The notes beneath the pieces were generated by a model that was not told the DNA's origin, searched no databases, and saw only the letters and a program-made list of their open reading frames with translations. Shown here piece by piece: positions 1 through 8,597 of a stretch of 64,000 bases of DNA. Each line of letters begins with the position of its first letter. Position 1 is the stretch's first letter. The stretch is from assembly GCF_900169365.1 (NCBI RefSeq), contig NZ_FXZH01000010.1, positions 62,001-126,000 of the forward strand, read 5' to 3'. A program made the position numbers and the translations under genes. The stretch comes from Brevibacterium sp. 239c. GTDB taxonomy: Bacteria; Actinomycetota; Actinomycetes; Actinomycetales; Brevibacteriaceae.

Positions 1-506
1 TCCAGGTCAGGCCCCGTCGTCTTCGCGCGTTCGCCGGAGTATCCGGCCAGGGTGGTGCCGATGAAGTCTGCTCCGGATTCGGCCGCGGTCAGCGCATCGT
101 CAAGACTGCCGCAGTCGGCCATGACCAGCGCATTCGTCTCTTCATGCAGGCGCTCGATAGTCTGGGTGAGACTCAGCCCGTCCGGACGTTCACGGCGTGT
201 GCCGTCCAGAGCCACCACGTGGGCTCCCGCCGAGGCGACGGCATGCGCGTGCTGATACGTCGGCGTGATGGCCACACCTTCGGTGCCGTCTTTCCATAAG
301 CCGATCACCGGAACTTCGACCGCTGAACGAGTCGCCTGAATGTCGCTGAGCCCCTGGACGCGCACCGCCGCCGCACCACCGCGCACGACGGAAGCGGCGA
401 CCTGAGCAATGGTCCGCGGGTCCCGCATAGGCTCTCCCGGATAGGCCTGGGCCGAGACGATGAGGTGTCCTCGCAGGGCATCGACGATCTCCTGTTTGGT
501 GAACAT
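1..506 (-). CDS. nanE: N-acetylmannosamine-6-phosphate 2-epimerase, partial (C-terminus beyond window)
   Basis: Converts ManNAc-6-P to GlcNAc-6-P in cytosolic sialic acid breakdown. About 168 N-terminal residues are visible. They carry the NanE pattern: a start on MFTKQEIVDALRGHLIVSAQ, PMRDPRTIAQVAASVVRGGA, AVRVQGLSDI, VIGLWKD and the strand MADCGSLDDALTAAESGADF, as in a TIM-barrel epimerase. The ATG at 506-504 shares one base with the TGA of the upstream kinase (TGATG) and has GGAG just before it, so the two are translationally coupled. The gene runs off the left edge, so its length cannot be judged. The lyase, kinase and transporter upstream support the role. Confidence 0.88.
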   Translation of the reverse strand, partial: MFTKQEIVDALRGHLIVSAQAYPGEPMRDPRTIAQVAASVVRGGAAAVRVQGLSDIQATRSAVEVPVIGLWKDGTEGVAITPTYQHAHAVASAGAHVVALDGTRRERPDGLSLTQTIERLHEETNALVMADCGSLDDALTAAESGADFIGTTLAGYSGERAKTTGPDL

Positions 507-1522
507 CACTCTGTCTCCTCGCTGGTGGTCTTTGATATTACCGAGTTTCCTGGCATCGGGCTTTTTGGTGCCGAAGTTGCGGCCGAGGTCGCGGCCGGCC
601 ACAGACTGGCCGCGCCGATGAGGGCCGCGTCTGATCCCAATTGTGCCTCGCGGAGCTCAAGTCCGCGGACGGCGGGGATGAGCTCACGGTCGAATGCCTC
701 ACACAGAGGCGACCACCACAGTTCTCCGGTACCCGCCAGGCCCCCGCCGATGACGACGACCTCGGGGGAGAGAACATTGGCCAGTCCGCCGAGCATCGAG
801 CCGAGCGCTTCGCCAGCCCGGGCAAACGCCTCTTGGGCGATGACATCTCCAGAGCGAGCGACGCCCGCCAGTTCCCGGGTCGAGGACACGTCCGCACGGC
901 CTTCGGCCCGTCGATAGGCCGCGAGCACAGCCGGCCCCGAGGCGATCGCCTCGACGTGCCCGGCGCCGTCGCAGGGGCACGGCAACCCCTGGGCGGCGGC
1001 GACAGGAAGGTGGCCGATGTGTCCTGCTGCGAAGTTCCGGCCGGTGAGGAGGCGGCCCTCGGAGATGAAGGCGCCTCCGATTCCTGTGCCCGCGGCTACC
1101 AGCAGCGAGCTGCGGGATCCTCGGGCTGCCCCTGCGAAGGACTCGCCGAGCGCATGAGCATGCACGTCGTTGACGGCCCGCGTCTCGAGGTCGAGGCGTG
1201 CCGTCAGCTCTGCCGTGAGTCGAGTCCCAGCCCAGCCGGTCAGGGAGTCCGTGGCCGAGACGACGGTTCCCGCCTCAGAGTCGATGACTCCGGCGGCCCC
1301 GATGCCCAGTTTCCACAGGCGGGGTGTATCAGCGCCGATCGAAGCGTCGGTGCTGCGCATGACTTCGCGGGCCACCTCGGCGATGGCATCCAGGATTGCC
1401 GAACGCCCCTCACTGGCGGGTGTCGGCACCTCCCGGATGTGTCCCATGGCGCCGTCGATGACGGCACCGGCACGAATCTTCGTGCCGCCGACGTCGATGG
1501 CCACCACGGCTCTTGAGGTCAT
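506..1522 (-). CDS. nanK: ROK-family kinase, probable N-acetylmannosamine kinase
   Basis: Probably phosphorylates ManNAc released by the adjacent lyase. The 338-residue protein starts with the ROK/ASKHA phosphate-binding motif (VAIDVGGTKIRAGAV, residues 7-21), has the AAGTGIGGAF loop in the middle and the ROK zinc region GLPCPCDGAGHVEAIASG. That zinc region is slightly off consensus, with His where the last Cys normally sits. The length is typical of the family. The start overlaps the stop of the lyase gene by ATGA and the stop overlaps the nanE start, so this is an internal operon gene. Substrate comes from context only; glucokinases share the fold. Confidence 0.85.
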   Translation of the reverse strand: MTSRAVVAIDVGGTKIRAGAVIDGAMGHIREVPTPASEGRSAILDAIAEVAREVMRSTDASIGADTPRLWKLGIGAAGVIDSEAGTVVSATDSLTGWAGTRLTAELTARLDLETRAVNDVHAHALGESFAGAARGSRSSLLVAAGTGIGGAFISEGRLLTGRNFAAGHIGHLPVAAAQGLPCPCDGAGHVEAIASGPAVLAAYRRAEGRADVSSTRELAGVARSGDVIAQEAFARAGEALGSMLGGLANVLSPEVVVIGGGLAGTGELWWSPLCEAFDRELIPAVRGLELREAQLGSDAALIGAASLWPAATSAATSAPKSPMPGNSVISKTTSEETE

Positions 1523-2436
1523 AGAAGACCTTCGGCGGAGATGACCTCTCTGACGCGTCCGGTCTCGACCTCATCGAATGCCAGCATCGGCTCGGTCATC
1601 CGGTTGGAGGCGATGACGCCCATGAGCCGCAGGGCGGTCTTGAACGCACCAAGGCCAGCGGCACCGGGGGAGACGCGTCCGGGGGTGGGTGCAGCGGTGA
1701 TCTGGAACAGGCGCGCCAGGCGATCCTGCTCGGCGGCGACGGCCGTCCAATCGCCGGCTCGGGCGGCGTCGTAGAGGCGAACGTAGCCAGCAGGGTCGAC
1801 GTTGCCCAGACCTGGGACGATCCCGGCCGCACCACCGAGGAGTGCGCCGTCGGCGACCACCTCGTGGCCGGTGAAGACCGCGAAGTCGGGTTGGTCCTTG
1901 GTGTCGATGAGCAGGCGACGGAAGGACACGTCATCGGCCGAGGAATCCTTGACTCCGGCCAGCACACCCTCGCGGGCCAGGCGCACGGTCACGTCGTGGG
2001 GCAGTTTGGAATGGGTGCGCACTGGGATGTCGTAGGCGAAGACCGGAACGTCGAGGTGTTCGGCGACGGTGCGGAAGTGCTGCTCGATCTCGCCCGCATC
2101 GGAGAGCGCGTAGAACGGGGTGGTGACCACGGCGGCGTCTCCGCCGATCGACAGCAGACGCTTCGCCTCGTCGAGGACACGGCCTGTCGTCTGTTCGCTG
2201 ATTCCCACGAGGACGGGGACCCGACCGTCGGCAGCTTCGATGGCAGTGGTCAGCACCTGCTCGCGTTCGCTCGCAGTGAGATAGGGGACCTCCCCTGAGG
2301 AGCCGAGCACGAAGATGCCGTGCACACCTCCCTCGACGAGGTGGTCGACGAGGGCCGAAATGCCCTCGAAGTCCAGCTCCCCGCGCTCGGAGCGCGGTGT
2401 CAGCAGTGGGGGGATGATGCCGTGGAATTCACTCAT
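1519..2436 (-). CDS. nanA: N-acetylneuraminate lyase / DapA-family aldolase
   Basis: Class I aldolase of the DHDPS/NAL family, here most likely cleaving N-acetylneuraminate to ManNAc and pyruvate. The 305-residue frame begins MSEFHGIIPPLLTP, carries GSSGE at 45-49, the catalytic tyrosine in VFAYDIP (Tyr135) and the Schiff-base lysine in AGVKDSS (Lys163). The frame is open further upstream, but the ATG at 2436 opens the conserved N-terminus and overlaps the transporter stop by 8 bp. Lysine-pathway DapA cannot be ruled out from motifs alone. Neighbours nanK, nanE and an SSS transporter make sialic acid the better reading. Confidence 0.82.
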   Translation of the reverse strand: MSEFHGIIPPLLTPRSERGELDFEGISALVDHLVEGGVHGIFVLGSSGEVPYLTASEREQVLTTAIEAADGRVPVLVGISEQTTGRVLDEAKRLLSIGGDAAVVTTPFYALSDAGEIEQHFRTVAEHLDVPVFAYDIPVRTHSKLPHDVTVRLAREGVLAGVKDSSADDVSFRRLLIDTKDQPDFAVFTGHEVVADGALLGGAAGIVPGLGNVDPAGYVRLYDAARAGDWTAVAAEQDRLARLFQITAAPTPGRVSPGAAGLGAFKTALRLMGVIASNRMTEPMLAFDEVETGRVREVISAEGLL

Positions 2437-4021
2437 TGCTCTGTCCTTGCTTGATGCTGTTGCTGTCCCCCGCCGAGGTTGTCGCCGGGGAGGTTGAGAT
2501 GCGCCGTGTGTACTGGTCACGTTTGCCGTAGATCGTCAGGGCAGTCACGTCGTGGTCGGCACGACGGTTCTGGGATCCTGTGAACAGGGAGATCACATAG
2601 CCGAAGACGACGGCGCCGACGAAGGCCACGGCCGAGACTGCGAAGGGTGTCAGCCCCGCGACGTCCTGGACGTACCAGGCGACGGCGGCACCGAGCACCA
2701 GTCCGCTGAGCACTCCGGCGCTGTTGGCCCGTTTGGTGAAGATGCCGAGGGCGAAGACACCGGCAAGGGGAACTCCGAAGAGTCCGGTGATCGACAGGAA
2801 GAGGTCCCAGGTGTGAGCCTGGTCAGTCGCGGAGAGATAGAGGGCGACTCCCACCGAGATCGCTCCGACGATCACGATGACCAGACGGGAGAACCCGACG
2901 CCTGTGCGGGCCACACCGTCCTTGGGCGGGAAGAACCGGTCCCGGATGTCAACGGTGACGCAGGCCGAGATCGAATTCAGGCTCGAGGAGATCGTCGACT
3001 GTGCGGCAGCGAAGATTGCCGCGATCAGCAGACCTGAGATGCCGGCCGGCAGCGCGGTGACAGCGAAGTAGGGCACCAGAGCCGAGGTGTTGAATCCGGA
3101 GGGAAGCGCCTCGGCGTGCTGGTAGTAGCTGTAGAGGACGGTGCCGATTCCGTAGAACAGAGGAATGGTCAGCAGTGCGAGGAAGCCGTTGACGATCAGA
3201 GACCGGATTGTGCTCTTCGGTGAGTCGGTCGTCTGATAGCGCTGCACCACGTCCTGGCTGGCGGTGTACTGGTGGAGATTGTTGAAGACCGAGCCGAGGA
3301 AGACGATCGGAATGGCCGCCGCCGCTCCACCGATCTTCCAATTGTCGGCCGAGATGAACTTGTCGTCTGCTGCTGCATCGGCGGCCACTGTCGCCAGACC
3401 ACCGTCGAGGGCTGCGATGCCGAAGACGAGGATCACGGCGGCACCGACGAGGAGGATGATGCCCTGGACCACGTCTGACCAGATAACGCCTTCGATGCCG
3501 CCGAGGAAGGTGTAGACAACGGAGAGGACGCCGACTGCGGCGGCGACGAGCACGGGGCTGATATTGGTGACCGAGCTGATTGCCAGCGTGGGCAGGTAGA
3601 TCACGATGGCCACGCGTCCGATGTGGAAGAGCACGAACAGGGCCGATCCGATGACTCGGATAGTGGGCCCGAAACGTTCCTCAAGGTACTCGTAAGCGGT
3701 GGTGACGTCGAGCTTGCGGAAGAAGGGGATGTAGAAGAGGACGAGCAGCGGGACGATCGCGAAGATGGCGATATTGCCTGCTGCATAGGACCAGTCTGTG
3801 AGGAAGGCCTGTTCAGGCGTGGACATATAGGTGATGGCAGACAGGGTCGTCGCATAGATGCTGAAGCCTGCGGCCCAGGCCGGGATGCGACCGTTCGCCT
3901 TGAAGAACGAATCAGTTCCGGCGCTCGCCTTGCGGGTGAACCACACCCCGATTCCCAACGTTGCCAACAGATAGATGATGATCACAGCCCAATTGAGGCC
4001 GCCGAGTCCCGGAGCGTCCAT
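2429..4021 (-). CDS. Sodium:solute symporter (SSS family), probable sialic acid transporter
   Basis: Integral membrane Na+-coupled symporter, 530 residues, about 13 hydrophobic segments, first in the operon. The start NWAVIIIYLLATLGIGVWFT, followed by GRIPAWAAGFSIYATTLSA, and IWSDVVQGIILLVGA in mid-protein are typical SSS features. The ATG at 4021 has a strong Shine-Dalgarno (AGGAGGGAGC). The C-terminus is hydrophilic and overlaps the lyase start. Family members of this type (SiaT/NanT-like) import Neu5Ac. The substrate here is inferred from the nanA-nanK-nanE genes that follow. Confidence 0.82.
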   Translation of the reverse strand: MDAPGLGGLNWAVIIIYLLATLGIGVWFTRKASAGTDSFFKANGRIPAWAAGFSIYATTLSAITYMSTPEQAFLTDWSYAAGNIAIFAIVPLLVLFYIPFFRKLDVTTAYEYLEERFGPTIRVIGSALFVLFHIGRVAIVIYLPTLAISSVTNISPVLVAAAVGVLSVVYTFLGGIEGVIWSDVVQGIILLVGAAVILVFGIAALDGGLATVAADAAADDKFISADNWKIGGAAAAIPIVFLGSVFNNLHQYTASQDVVQRYQTTDSPKSTIRSLIVNGFLALLTIPLFYGIGTVLYSYYQHAEALPSGFNTSALVPYFAVTALPAGISGLLIAAIFAAAQSTISSSLNSISACVTVDIRDRFFPPKDGVARTGVGFSRLVIVIVGAISVGVALYLSATDQAHTWDLFLSITGLFGVPLAGVFALGIFTKRANSAGVLSGLVLGAAVAWYVQDVAGLTPFAVSAVAFVGAVVFGYVISLFTGSQNRRADHDVTALTIYGKRDQYTRRISTSPATTSAGDSNSIKQGQSNE

Positions 4022-4085
4022 GCTCCCTCCTCACAGAAAGTCCGAACGGGACCGCATCGATGCCAAATCCCGGATGCAACATAAG

Positions 4086-4103
4086 ACGTATGATGTCCTA
4101 CGT
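4086..4103. promoter_or_regulatory. Operator-like palindrome upstream of the nan operon
   Basis: The 18-bp ACGTATGATGTCCTACGT follows the symmetric pattern ACGTAnGAnnTCnTACGT (14 of 18 positions paired). It lies 65 bp upstream of the transporter ATG. Size and symmetry fit a GntR/FadR-type repressor such as a NanR, but no regulator gene is visible in the window next to it. Confidence 0.55.
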
Positions 4104-4198
4104 TATAAATGTACGTGAATGTGTTCCCGCGCACAAGCCTTTTTGTTCGGCACGGGGAGGGCGAGGCGGAAGGGGAGCCCCTCGATCAACGCGGCACC

Positions 4199-4230
4199 TG
4201 AATATGTCGTCGCCGGCGACGACATATTCA
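4199..4230. repeat. Perfect 32-bp palindrome without spacer
   Basis: The left arm TGAATATGTCGTCGCC is exactly complementary to the right arm GGCGACGACATATTCA. It sits 146 bp upstream of the glycosyltransferase start and has no T-run after it. It could be an operator, a cruciform-forming site or a target for a dimeric protein. Confidence 0.7.
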
Positions 4231-4376
4231 GACTAACCATGGATCGAGCGCATACCGTGCCCGTGTGGCGACAATTTTTTTGTTCTTGGGGAGGTGGCCC
4301 GCAGCGATCGGGTGTTCGCCGGTGCCTGAGCAACCCCTCAAGGCCGAGACCGTGGGCATGTGGGAAGATTGAGGGC

Positions 4377-5456
4377 GTGTCGAAAATTCTTGAGATCCTG
4401 ACCCCGGAAGGTCTGCCTCCACTGGCCGAACGCCCCGGTGTCTCCTTCATCATGCCGGTCCTCAACGAGGCCGAGCACATTGCCAAAGCGATCACCACGA
4501 TCCTGGCCCAAGACTATGAAGGAGACAAGGAAATCGTCCTTGCGCTCGGGCCCTCGACCGATGACACGAACGCCATCATCGCCGACATGGCTGCGCAGGA
4601 TCCTCGCATCCAGACCGTCGACAACCCGCAGGCTGCGACGCCGATCGGACTCAACCTCGCGATCGCCGCGACTCACCACCCTCTGATCATCCGCGTCGAC
4701 GCACACTCGGGGCTGGGCGCCGACTACACGAAGCAGGCCATCGACACCCTGCGCCAGACCAAGGCCGCGAACTGCGGCGGACTCATGCTTGCCCGCGGTC
4801 GCACATCGTTCCAGAAGGCCGTGGCCCGGGCCTACATATCACCGGTCGGGCTCGGCGGACCTGCCTACCACTCCGGAGACGAAGCCGGCGAGGCCGAGTC
4901 GGCCTACCTCGGCGTGTACCGACGTGAGGTCTTCGACCACCTCGGCGGGTTCGATGAAGGAATCAAACGCGGACAGGACTGGGAGCTCAACCTGCGCATC
5001 CGCACTGCAGGCGGGCGCATCTGGTTCAACCCGGACATGGAGGTCACCTACTGGCCGCGGGATTCCTGGTCGAAGATCGGTCAGCAGTTCTGGGCCACCG
5101 GCATCTGGCGTGCTGAGCTCATCCGCCGCTACGGATCGCAGAATTCGATACGTTACTTCGCGCCACCGGTGCTGGTCCTCGGGATGGCAGCCAGCGTCGT
5201 CGAAGCCCTCCTGCAGCTCACAGGCAGGAAGAAGACCTGGCCCAAATTTCTGCGCCGCTTCACCTCTCTGGTCCACGTGCCCAGTCTGGGATACGTGTCG
5301 GGCATACTTGCGACCGCCTCGGCGGCCAAGGATTGCGGTCGACGCGAACGCGCTTGGTTCGGACTCGTATTGCCCACCATGCACCTGTGCTGGGGAGCAG
5401 GGTTCCTGCGGGGCCTGATCGCCGGGGCCGGATCGACGAAGGACGGCAGCCGTTGA
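4377..5456 (+). CDS. Family 2 glycosyltransferase (ExoA-like)
   Basis: Nucleotide-sugar transferase of the GT-A fold, probably acting at the membrane in cell-surface polysaccharide or glycolipid synthesis. Visible motifs are VSFIMPVLNEAEHIAKAI near residue 22, ALGPSTDDTNAI, the DxD-like VDAHSGLG, the ED-type GGFDEGIKRGQDWELNLRIR and a C-terminal hydrophobic part. The GTG at 4377 is chosen because the conserved domain follows 20 residues later; the 86 codons before it look non-coding. Length from there is 359 residues, normal for the family. The next gene starts on a TTG overlapping its stop, so the two are coupled. Confidence 0.82.
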   Translation: MSKILEILTPEGLPPLAERPGVSFIMPVLNEAEHIAKAITTILAQDYEGDKEIVLALGPSTDDTNAIIADMAAQDPRIQTVDNPQAATPIGLNLAIAATHHPLIIRVDAHSGLGADYTKQAIDTLRQTKAANCGGLMLARGRTSFQKAVARAYISPVGLGGPAYHSGDEAGEAESAYLGVYRREVFDHLGGFDEGIKRGQDWELNLRIRTAGGRIWFNPDMEVTYWPRDSWSKIGQQFWATGIWRAELIRRYGSQNSIRYFAPPVLVLGMAASVVEALLQLTGRKKTWPKFLRRFTSLVHVPSLGYVSGILATASAAKDCGRRERAWFGLVLPTMHLCWGAGFLRGLIAGAGSTKDGSR

Positions 5457-6379
5457 GCAAGAAGAATCGCCGGTACGGTCGCAGTGAACGCGAGCAGAGC
5501 ACCCGGGCTCAGGCAGGCAGCGAACACCCTGCAGAGGAAGCTCTCGAGAGCGGAGGGGCTCCGGTGCCTGAGCGGCCGACGCCGAAGAAGTTCAACGCGC
5601 CTCTGTGGGCCGGGCTCGTCGTCGTCATCGCTGTCGTCGCCGTCCTTGGACTCAACATGTTCGGAAGCAAGGACCACCTGACCGTGGACTCGCTCAACAA
5701 GCCCGCGGTCGCCGCCCTCGACGGTGGTTCGAAGGTCTACCCGGCGAACTCCACACTCGCCTTCACCGAGAACACGAAGTTCGGCTATCTGCCCGCACCG
5801 ACCCTGTCCCAGCTCGGTGACGGCACCGTTGTCGCCGCGGACCCGAAATCCGCGCCCAAGGAGATGGAACTCAAAGGCGACCTGTCTGACCTGGACCGTA
5901 AGTCGTTCCTGGACCAGACCATCAAGCCACCACGCAAGAACACCGCATTCGGGGACCCCATCACCTGGGACCAGATAGTCGATGAGATGGGCGGAGCCAC
6001 CGTGCTCATGCCCCTGATCGAATCGCCCAAGGTGGCAGATCCAGTGCTGAAGAAGATCGCCGAGGCGGACAGCGCCGATTCGACGATCGTGCGGACCTCC
6101 AACGCGAAGGTCGCCAAGGCGGCATCCGACGCCGAGGTGGCAGTGATGTTCACCGGTGACTATTCATCGACTTCGCCCGCGGACTTGAAGAAGTCGGGCT
6201 ACAGTATGGTGTCCGTCGCACCCGATGCGGTGAGCACCTGGGCCGAGTCGGACCTCAAGGTCTGGGCCACCGGAGTCAAGGATGAAAAGCAGCTCAAAAA
6301 GCTCACAGATGCCGGGATCTTCGGGGCTCTGAGCACCAACCCGTACACGATCCAACCCTCAGACGTGAAGTCCAACTGA
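5453..6379 (+). CDS. Membrane-anchored degenerate GDPD-like protein
   Basis: 308 residues from a TTG overlapping the upstream TGA. A charged cytosolic N-terminus (about 1-48) is followed by one membrane segment (AGLVVVIAVVAVLGLNMF) and an extracytoplasmic domain. The order of elements there matches glycerophosphodiester phosphodiesterases: GG then PANSTLAF (family HRG...PENTxxAF), DGTVVAADPK (family DGxxVVxHDxT), GDLSDLDRKSF, TWDQIVDEM, and a C-terminal VWATGVKDEKQLKKLTDAG...STNPY. The catalytic His, acidic and HD residues are missing, so enzymatic activity is unlikely. A binding or scaffold role beside the glycosyltransferase is inference. The family assignment itself needs a profile search. 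Confidence 0.6.
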   Translation: MSKKNRRYGRSEREQSTRAQAGSEHPAEEALESGGAPVPERPTPKKFNAPLWAGLVVVIAVVAVLGLNMFGSKDHLTVDSLNKPAVAALDGGSKVYPANSTLAFTENTKFGYLPAPTLSQLGDGTVVAADPKSAPKEMELKGDLSDLDRKSFLDQTIKPPRKNTAFGDPITWDQIVDEMGGATVLMPLIESPKVADPVLKKIAEADSADSTIVRTSNAKVAKAASDAEVAVMFTGDYSSTSPADLKKSGYSMVSVAPDAVSTWAESDLKVWATGVKDEKQLKKLTDAGIFGALSTNPYTIQPSDVKSN

Positions 6380-6411
6380 ACTCTGCATTCGACCAACGAC
6401 CAGGAGATGAC

Positions 6412-6873
6412 ATGACACAGCCCATCGGTAACCCATCGCATATCGGCAACCTCGACGCCACTCAGCTCGGCCCCCAGCCGACATTCCTGCCCGATGATCA
6501 CGCAGACGTGGAAGCGAAGAAGCGCCTCGACGCCGGCGAAGAACCCATCGACGTCGCCGCAGCGTTGCCCGCCTCATCACTGGCCTGGGCGATCCTGGCC
6601 GATGAGGCTCACGGCGAGGGCCGCCTCGTCGACGCCTATGCCTATGCCCGCGTCGGCTACCACCGTGGTCTCGATTCCCTGCGTGCCGCCGGATGGCGCG
6701 GAGCAGGCCCGATCCCATGGAAGCATGAGATCAACCGCGGATTCCTCCGCGCACTCAACGCCCTCGGCCGTGCCGCCGGCGCTATTGGCGAAGGTGAAGA
6801 GGCTGCTCGGATCGAGGAGTTCCTGCGGTCCTCGGACCCGGTTGCCGTCGATGCGATTGCGGCGGGGGAGTAG
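6412..6873 (+). CDS. DUF3151 family protein
   Basis: A 153-residue soluble protein of unknown function widespread in Actinobacteria. Diagnostic stretches are LDAGEEPIDVAAALPASSLA, WAILADEAHGEGRLVDAYAY, ARVGYHRGLDSLRAAGWRG and PWKHEINRGFLRALNALGRA. The length is standard for the family. The ATG at 6412 follows an AGGAG motif (CCAGGAGATGAC). It comes 32 bp after the GDPD-like gene in the same direction and ends at a strong hairpin, so it is probably the last gene of that transcript. In other Actinobacteria DUF3151 sits near purA, which lies about 13 kb away here. Confidence 0.88.
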   Translation: MTQPIGNPSHIGNLDATQLGPQPTFLPDDHADVEAKKRLDAGEEPIDVAAALPASSLAWAILADEAHGEGRLVDAYAYARVGYHRGLDSLRAAGWRGAGPIPWKHEINRGFLRALNALGRAAGAIGEGEEAARIEEFLRSSDPVAVDAIAAGE

Positions 6874-6904
6874 GGGCGACAGCCTTGAGTTCCGCGGATT
6901 ACGG

Positions 6905-6938
6905 AGCGGGGTCACAGGCGTCTGCCTGTGACCCCGCT
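6905..6938. terminator. Strong hairpin, probable bidirectional terminator
   Basis: Perfect 15-bp stem (AGCGGGGTCACAGGC, loop GTCT) between the convergent DUF3151 and ArsR genes. It has no long T-tract, so termination is inferred from position and stability. Confidence 0.75.
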
Positions 6939-6955
6939 CTGGTCTTCGATCGACC

Positions 6956-7291
6956 TCAGGTCGAGACGACCGCGGCTCCGCCTTCGATGTTTTGAGCAGC
7001 GAAGACCGCGTCGAGGAGTCCGGGGAACCGTGCGTCAAGATCGTCCTTGCGCAGTGAGTTCATGATCGACGTGCCCTGGTACTCCTGGCGAATCACACCG
7101 GCCTCGCGCAGAGTCCGGAAGTGATAGGTCGATGTTGACTTCGATACCGGCAGCTCGAATGTTGCGCAGGCGTGATCCTGGTGGGTGGTGTTCAGTCGGC
7201 AGGCGATGTGCCGACGAATCGGGTCGGCAAGTGCGGCGAGCACGGTGTCGAGTCGCATCTCGTTCCGTTCGGGGTGTTCAAGGGTTCTCAT
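6956..7291 (-). CDS. ArsR-family transcriptional regulator
   Basis: A 111-residue winged-helix protein. LAALADPIRRHIACRL is the typical ArsR first helix, VSKSTSTYHFRTLREAGVIR the recognition helix and wing. No metal-binding Cys pair in the usual alpha-3 position is evident. It ends RFPGLLDAVF, a tail shared with the ArsR at 31.6 kb (RFPGLLESVL), suggesting one subfamily. ATG 7258 (MRLDTVL) is an alternative start. It is divergent from an ene-reductase gene with an inverted repeat between them, so it probably controls that gene and itself. Confidence 0.85.
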   Translation of the reverse strand: MRTLEHPERNEMRLDTVLAALADPIRRHIACRLNTTHQDHACATFELPVSKSTSTYHFRTLREAGVIRQEYQGTSIMNSLRKDDLDARFPGLLDAVFAAQNIEGGAAVVST

Positions 7292-7379
7292 CCGTCACCT
7301 CTTCGTCACGCTGATTCTTTCGTCACAGTGATTCACAGTCCTTTGATTATACGTTCTTCTTCGTAGTACGGTAAACATC

Positions 7380-7403
7380 GAAGTACGAGGAGCTTCGTAC
7401 TTC
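7380..7403. promoter_or_regulatory. Inverted repeat, likely ArsR operator
   Basis: GAAGTACGA, six bases, then TCGTACTTC: perfect 9-bp arms between the divergent ArsR and ene-reductase genes. A partial half-site (TTCGTAGTAC) lies just upstream at about 7360-7369. Confidence 0.6.
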
Positions 7404-7457
7404 ATCTCGAGTTCAGCGCTCAAGGCTCGAGTCCACTACTGACGATCACGAGGTCAT

Positions 7458-8534
7458 ATGTCTCATCTGCTGTTCGAACCCCTCACCTTGCGCGGCCTGA
7501 CTTTCCGCAACCGTGCCTGGGTGCCGCCGATGTGCCAGTATTCCGTGGACACCCTCGACGGCGTAGCCGCCCCGTGGCACGTCGTCCACTACGGATCCCT
7601 GGCCCGGGGCGGCGCAGGCGCAATCATCGTCGAAGCCACCGGCGTCACTCCCGAGGCGCGGATCTCCGCGAAAGACCTGGGCCTGTGGAATGACAAGCAG
7701 CGCGATGCACTGATCCCGGTAGTCGACTTCATGCACACGCAGGGGGCCGCGGCCGGGATCCAACTCGCCCACGCCGGCCGTAAGGCCTCGACCTACCCCG
7801 AGTGGGGCGCCGACCACGAAGGCAGTCTGCCCGAGAGCGAAGGCGGCTGGCAGACACTGGCTCCCTCACCCGAGGCGTTCCCCGGATTGGATGCTCCACG
7901 TGAGCTCACCGAAGCGGAGATCGCCGAGATCGTGGCTGCCTTCGCAGCCTCGGCGCGCAGGTCGATGGAGGCCGGCTTCGACTTTGTGGAGATCCACGGC
8001 GCGCACGGCTACCTGCTCCACGAATTCCTCTCCCCGCTGAGCAATACCCGCACCGATTCCTACGGCGGAACCCCGGAGAACCGGGCGCGCTTCCTGCTCG
8101 AGGTTGTCGATGCCACTCGCGCCGAGGTGGGCGAGGACGTTCCCGTGCTCGTGCGCCTGTCCGCGACGGACTGGACCGAGGGTGGGCTGAGCCTCGATGA
8201 CACCGCGCGGCTGTCCGGCTGGTTGAAGGGCCATGGCGTCGACCTCGTCGATGTCTCCACCGGCGGCAACGTGATGGCCAAGATTCCTGTCGGCCCCGGC
8301 TACCAGACGAGCTTCGCCGAGGGGGTCCGCAGGCAGGCGGACATTCCGACCGCGGCGGTCGGACTCATCACCGAGCCCTTTCAGGCCGAACACATCCTGG
8401 CGACCGAGCAGGCAGATGTCATTCTTCTCGGCCGCGAATCGCTGCGTGACCCGAACTTCCCGCTCCGGGCCGCTGACGCTCTACGCCACGAGATCGATTA
8501 CCGGCCGTCCCAGTACCACCGCGCGTATAAGTGA
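7458..8534 (+). CDS. NADH:flavin oxidoreductase of the YqjM/NamA (old yellow enzyme) type
   Basis: FMN-dependent ene-reductase, 358 residues, cytosolic, reducing activated C=C bonds with NAD(P)H. The N-terminal MCQYS places Cys26 and Tyr28 where the thermophilic-like YqjM subgroup has its redox-tuning Cys and active-site Tyr. QLAHAGRKAS, EIHGAHGYLLHEFLSPLSN, TRTDSYGG and the C-terminal LLGRESLRDPNFPLRAA all match the family. The natural substrate is unknown. Divergent ArsR control suggests induction by an electrophile or xenobiotic. Confidence 0.92.
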   Translation: MSHLLFEPLTLRGLTFRNRAWVPPMCQYSVDTLDGVAAPWHVVHYGSLARGGAGAIIVEATGVTPEARISAKDLGLWNDKQRDALIPVVDFMHTQGAAAGIQLAHAGRKASTYPEWGADHEGSLPESEGGWQTLAPSPEAFPGLDAPRELTEAEIAEIVAAFAASARRSMEAGFDFVEIHGAHGYLLHEFLSPLSNTRTDSYGGTPENRARFLLEVVDATRAEVGEDVPVLVRLSATDWTEGGLSLDDTARLSGWLKGHGVDLVDVSTGGNVMAKIPVGPGYQTSFAEGVRRQADIPTAAVGLITEPFQAEHILATEQADVILLGRESLRDPNFPLRAADALRHEIDYRPSQYHRAYK

Positions 8535-8597
8535 CACGTCGCCCGTGAGGTGAACCAGTGCGCGTAGGTAAGCCGTCGTGCGCTTAGGTCGACCGAC

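Larger units (their letters stand above)
4022..4376. other. Divergent intergenic region between nan operon and glycosyltransferase
   Basis: 355 bp without a convincing gene. It holds the operator-like palindrome at 4086-4103 and a perfect 32-bp palindrome at 4199-4230, plus two T-rich stretches (4140-4150 and 4266-4274). An open frame crosses it on the plus strand into the glycosyltransferase, but its peptide looks non-coding. Confidence 0.6.
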
